DNA of 8,545 nucleotides. Origin: CAZQGJ01 sp964592905. GTDB lineage: Bacteria > Patescibacteriota > UBA1384 > CAYGGE01. Positions 6,104 to 8,545 of the stretch are shown here, piece after piece (position 1 is the stretch's first letter; each line of letters begins with the position of its first letter). The position numbers and the translations under genes were made by a program. The notes under the pieces were generated by a model. The model was not told the DNA's origin. It saw only the letters and a program-made list of their open reading frames with translations, and ran no database searches. The stretch spans positions 1 through 8,545 of the forward strand of contig CAZQGJ010000034.1 of the NCBI GenBank assembly GCA_964592905.1. The letters are read 5' to 3'.

Positions 6104-7129
6104 ATGGAAGCCTTTATTGTTAATATCGATGCCTTAATCAGAATCTTTACCTTTACCTGTTTAGCCTTTGGCTTGGCGATGCTTCTGACTCCCGCCTTTA
6201 CGACTTTTTTGTATCGTCATCGCCTCGGTAAAAAGATCCGTCAGACCGATTTCAACGAAAAAGCTGCCCCGATCTTTTATAAATTACATCAGCACAAGGC
6301 CAACACCCCGACGATGGGCGGTCTCTTGATTTGGGGCACGGCGACGTTGATTACGCTGGCCTTTAATCTCTCGCCGCAGGCGACTTGGTTGCCGCTCTTT
6401 GTTTTGGTTTCGACAGGAATAATTGGAGCGATTGACGACCTCTATAATATTAAGGGTATCGGTCCCAATAACGGTGGCTTGCGTTTTCGGCATAAGCTTT
6501 TAATCTATACCGTGATTGCGATCCTCGGGGCGCTTTATTTTGCCTTTAAGCTCGAGTGGATCTATCGCGGTATTCATATTCCGGGCTATGGCGATCTAGC
6601 GATCGGTTTGTGGTACATTCCTTTATTTATCACCGTCCTGATTGGGACTAGCTTTTCGGTCAACCAGACCGATGGTCTGGATGGCTTAGCAGGTGGGCTG
6701 TTGGCGATGGCCTTTATGGCGCTCGGCGGCGTCGCTTTCTTTCAGGGTCAGTTCGGTTTAGCGGTCTTTGCCGGTACAATCGTTGGCGCTCTCTTGGCCT
6801 TTTTGTGGTTTAACGTTCATCCGGCCCGCTTTTTTATGGGCGATACGGGGGCGATGTCGCTCGGGATTACCTTGGCGGTTTTGGCCTTCTTAACTAACAC
6901 GGTGGCGATCTTACCGATTATCGGCTCGGTTTTTGTACTCGAAGGCTTCTCGACAATTCTCCAGATCTCGAGTAAAAAGCTCTTTAAGCGTAAGATCTTT
7001 CTCTCTGCTCCACTGCATCATCATTTCGAGGCCTTGGGCTGGCCAGAGACTCGGATTACCGAGCGCGCCTGGATCATCGGCGCCGTCTCGGCCGTCATCG
7101 GTATCGCCCTCTCGCTACTCGGCCGTTAA
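6104..7129 (+). CDS. mraY: Phospho-N-acetylmuramoyl-pentapeptide-transferase MraY
   Basis: MraY transfers phospho-MurNAc-pentapeptide from UDP to undecaprenyl phosphate, making lipid I at the cytoplasmic face of the membrane. The 341-residue, multi-spanning protein has all family signatures: HQHKANTPTMGG (62-73), the metal- or nucleophile-linked DD pair (111-112), NQTDGLDGLAGG (from 187, with Asp190 and Asp193), FMGDTGAMSLG (from 244) and the APLHHHFE loop with His305-307. The first motif has Ala-Asn where many homologues have a GTPTMGG context, a small variation. A TAGGAG ribosome binding site overlaps the ftsI stop codon (6094-6099), with ATG four bases later, which suggests translational coupling. 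Length is close to the usual ~320-360. Confidence 0.97.
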   Translation: MEAFIVNIDALIRIFTFTCLAFGLAMLLTPAFTTFLYRHRLGKKIRQTDFNEKAAPIFYKLHQHKANTPTMGGLLIWGTATLITLAFNLSPQATWLPLFVLVSTGIIGAIDDLYNIKGIGPNNGGLRFRHKLLIYTVIAILGALYFAFKLEWIYRGIHIPGYGDLAIGLWYIPLFITVLIGTSFSVNQTDGLDGLAGGLLAMAFMALGGVAFFQGQFGLAVFAGTIVGALLAFLWFNVHPARFFMGDTGAMSLGITLAVLAFLTNTVAILPIIGSVFVLEGFSTILQISSKKLFKRKIFLSAPLHHHFEALGWPETRITERAWIIGAVSAVIGIALSLLGR

Positions 7130-7166
7130 AATATTCGGTCGTTTTATCGCAGCGGTCGGGTGAGCC

Positions 7167-7175
7167 TGCTATAAT
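7167..7175 (+). promoter_or_regulatory. Extended -10 promoter giving a leaderless murD transcript
   Basis: TGCTATAAT (7167-7175) is a perfect extended -10 element. No good -35 is seen 16-18 bp upstream, as is common for this promoter type. Seven bases after the -10 box lies the A of the murD ATG (7183), so the transcript would have essentially no 5' leader. The 53-bp mraY-murD spacer is otherwise without features. Confidence 0.55.
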
Positions 7176-7182
7176 AAGAGCT

Positions 7183-8514
7183 ATGAATTGGCAACGATTT
7201 CAAGGTTTGAAGGTGGCATTGCTCGGCTTTGGTCAGGAGAATCGCTCGATTCTGCCTGAGCTTTTAGCGGTCAAGGCGATTGTCGAGGTTCGCGATCGTC
7301 AGCCGATCGCCGATCTACCAGCCACGGTCACTAGCCGGTGCGGCGATGACTATCTGGCCGATTTAATGCGCTTCGATTGGGCGATTAAATCGCCCGGGCT
7401 GCCTTGGCAGACACCGGCCCTGGTCGAGGCGATGGAGCTCGGTTTACAGGTCACGACGCAAACGCAACTCTTTTTTGACTGGTGTTCGGCGACCATCATC
7501 GGGGTGACGGGAACCAAGGGCAAAGGCACGACCTCTGCCCTGATCGAACAGCTACTCAAAGCCACGACCAAGGCTCCAGTTTGGTTGGTCGGTAACTTTG
7601 GCGTTCCGGCGTTAGAGCGGTTACCTCAGATTCAACCTGACGATTATGTCATTTATGAGCTTTCGAGCTTTCAACTCGATCGCCTAACCAAGAGTCCTCA
7701 GGTGGCGGTGGTGTTGCCGATTGGTGTTGACCACCTTGATCACCATCAAGACGAGTCCAGTTATCACGCGGCTAAGGCCAGTTTGGTGCGTCATCAATCG
7801 GCAAAAGATTGGGCTGTTTTGGCCGCCGATGCTCCAGTCAGTCGTGGTTTAGCTCGACAGACTGTGGCCCAGGTCCGTTATTTTTCTGGCTATCAGCCGG
7901 TTAGTGACGGGGTTGGTGTTCACGATGATTGGTTGGTGGTTTTTGATCAGCATCAACCCACTGCCAAGCTCCTACCGACCGAGGCGATTCCGCTTTTGGG
8001 CGATTTCTATCGACAGAACGTGGCCGCCGCGCTGACGGTGATTGACTGTCTTGGACTCTCACGCTCCCAGGCCGCCGAGGCCGTCCGCCAGTTTAAGGGC
8101 TTGCCGCACCGGATGGAGCGGGTGCGCGAATTGGGTGGGGTTCTCTATGTCAATGACAGCAAGGCGACCAACCCGACATCGACCGCCCCTGCACTTGCCG
8201 CCTATCCTGCGATCCACTGGATACTGGGCGGGCGGGCCAAGACCGACAATCTGGATTCTTGTGCGCAGCACTTCCATCATGTGCGAGCGGCCTATACGAT
8301 CGGTGAGGCGAGCTCGATGTTTGCGGCGCTTCTGAAAGGCACGATGCCGGTTTTCGAATGTGGCATTCTAAAGGATGCAGTGATTGCAGCGAGCAAGGCG
8401 GCGGTTGCGGGTGAAACGGTTCTGCTGTCTCCCGCTTGCGCATCGTTCGACCAGTTCCGGGATTTCGAAGCGCGGGGCGACGCCTTCCGTGCCGCTGTGG
8501 AGGCTTTGGCATGA
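7183..8514 (+). CDS. murD: UDP-N-acetylmuramoylalanine--D-glutamate ligase MurD (probable chimera)
   Basis: MurD adds D-glutamate to UDP-MurNAc-L-Ala in the cytoplasm with ATP. The 443-residue ORF has a Rossmann-like N-terminal domain (VALLGFGQENRSIL), the P-loop TGTKGKGTT (109-117), YELSSFQLD (158-166), VDHLDHH, a GDFYRQNVAAAL segment where many MurDs have GxHNxxN, GLPHRMERV (306-314), NDSKATNP (324-331) and SPACASFDQFRDFEARGDAF. From roughly residue 306 onward both protein and codon use change. TTC is 6 of 7 Phe codons versus about 2 of 11 before; CGG makes up most Arg codons; GCA becomes frequent. The C-terminal third reads as alphaproteobacterial (Sphingomonadales-like) while the N-terminal part looks CPR-like. 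The enzyme class is certain; the integrity of the gene is doubtful. AAGAG just before the ATG is at best a weak ribosome binding site. Confidence 0.9.
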   Translation: MNWQRFQGLKVALLGFGQENRSILPELLAVKAIVEVRDRQPIADLPATVTSRCGDDYLADLMRFDWAIKSPGLPWQTPALVEAMELGLQVTTQTQLFFDWCSATIIGVTGTKGKGTTSALIEQLLKATTKAPVWLVGNFGVPALERLPQIQPDDYVIYELSSFQLDRLTKSPQVAVVLPIGVDHLDHHQDESSYHAAKASLVRHQSAKDWAVLAADAPVSRGLARQTVAQVRYFSGYQPVSDGVGVHDDWLVVFDQHQPTAKLLPTEAIPLLGDFYRQNVAAALTVIDCLGLSRSQAAEAVRQFKGLPHRMERVRELGGVLYVNDSKATNPTSTAPALAAYPAIHWILGGRAKTDNLDSCAQHFHHVRAAYTIGEASSMFAALLKGTMPVFECGILKDAVIAASKAAVAGETVLLSPACASFDQFRDFEARGDAFRAAVEALA

Positions 8515-8545
8515 CGTCGGTCACAGCGCATAAGCGCGGCAAGGG
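8511..8545 (+). CDS. ftsW: Start of next dcw gene, probably ftsW (cut by window edge)
   Basis: ATG 8511 overlaps the murD TGA as ATGA, the usual arrangement for coupled dcw genes. Only MTSVTAHKRGK plus part of a codon is visible: a basic, hydrophilic N-terminus like the cytoplasmic lead of FtsW. In alphaproteobacteria and many other bacteria ftsW follows murD, so the call rests on context alone. It lies in the compositionally different end of the scaffold and would share the origin of the murD 3' end. Confidence 0.45.
   Translation, partial: MTSVTAHKRGK

Noticed and set aside
1..8545. UGA recoded as glycine (as in Gracilibacteria/SR1)
   Set aside because: TGA ends glyS, the orphan gene and murD at the expected family lengths, and no in-frame TGA occurs inside conserved genes.

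Overview
The window is a bacterial scaffold segment of roughly 50% GC. It carries the 3' part of a single-chain (alpha2-type) glycyl-tRNA synthetase gene, an accessory gene with unusual codon use, a structured non-coding stretch ending in an intrinsic terminator, and then a division and cell wall (dcw) cluster: mraZ, rsmH, an ftsL-like gene, ftsI, mraY, murD and the first codons of what is probably ftsW. All genes are on the + strand. The ftsL-like protein with a Pro-Thr tail, the GTKGKGT P-loop of MurD and the compact cluster lacking murE and murF between ftsI and mraY suggest a Patescibacteria/CPR lineage, possibly Saccharibacteria. This placement comes from memory of the families and has not been searched. 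TGA is used as a normal stop.

Layout. 1-1141: glyS, 5'-truncated. 1138-1226: a good sigma70-type promoter overlapping the glyS stop codon, with a palindrome in its spacer and two inverted repeats in the leader. 1227-2027: unrecognised 266-residue protein, rich in AGA/AGG arginine codons unlike its neighbours. 2028-2300: non-coding, with several nested pairings and a terminator at 2264-2300. 2344-2467: mraZ promoter, three 10-bp MraZ boxes and a 14-bp tandem repeat. 2468-8514: the dcw genes, with two 10-N scaffold gaps, in mraZ (2599-2608) and in ftsI (5278-5287). The second gap breaks the reading frame exactly at the catalytic SxxK motif.

How the genes work together. MraZ is the cluster's transcriptional regulator and probably represses its own promoter. 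RsmH methylates 16S rRNA. The FtsL-like protein and FtsI belong to the divisome. MraY makes lipid I, and MurD adds D-glutamate to UDP-MurNAc-L-Ala. FtsW would be the glycan polymerase partner of FtsI.

The most important caution is the last ~430 bp. The C-terminal third of murD and the ftsW start have different codon choice (TTC over TTT, CGG, GCA) and an alphaproteobacterial, Sphingomonas-like protein sequence, joined to a CPR-like N-terminus near the conserved GLPHR motif. This is either a misassembly between two organisms or a real recombinant gene. The most promising undescribed unit is the block 1138-2300: a regulated accessory gene followed by a potentially switching structured RNA.
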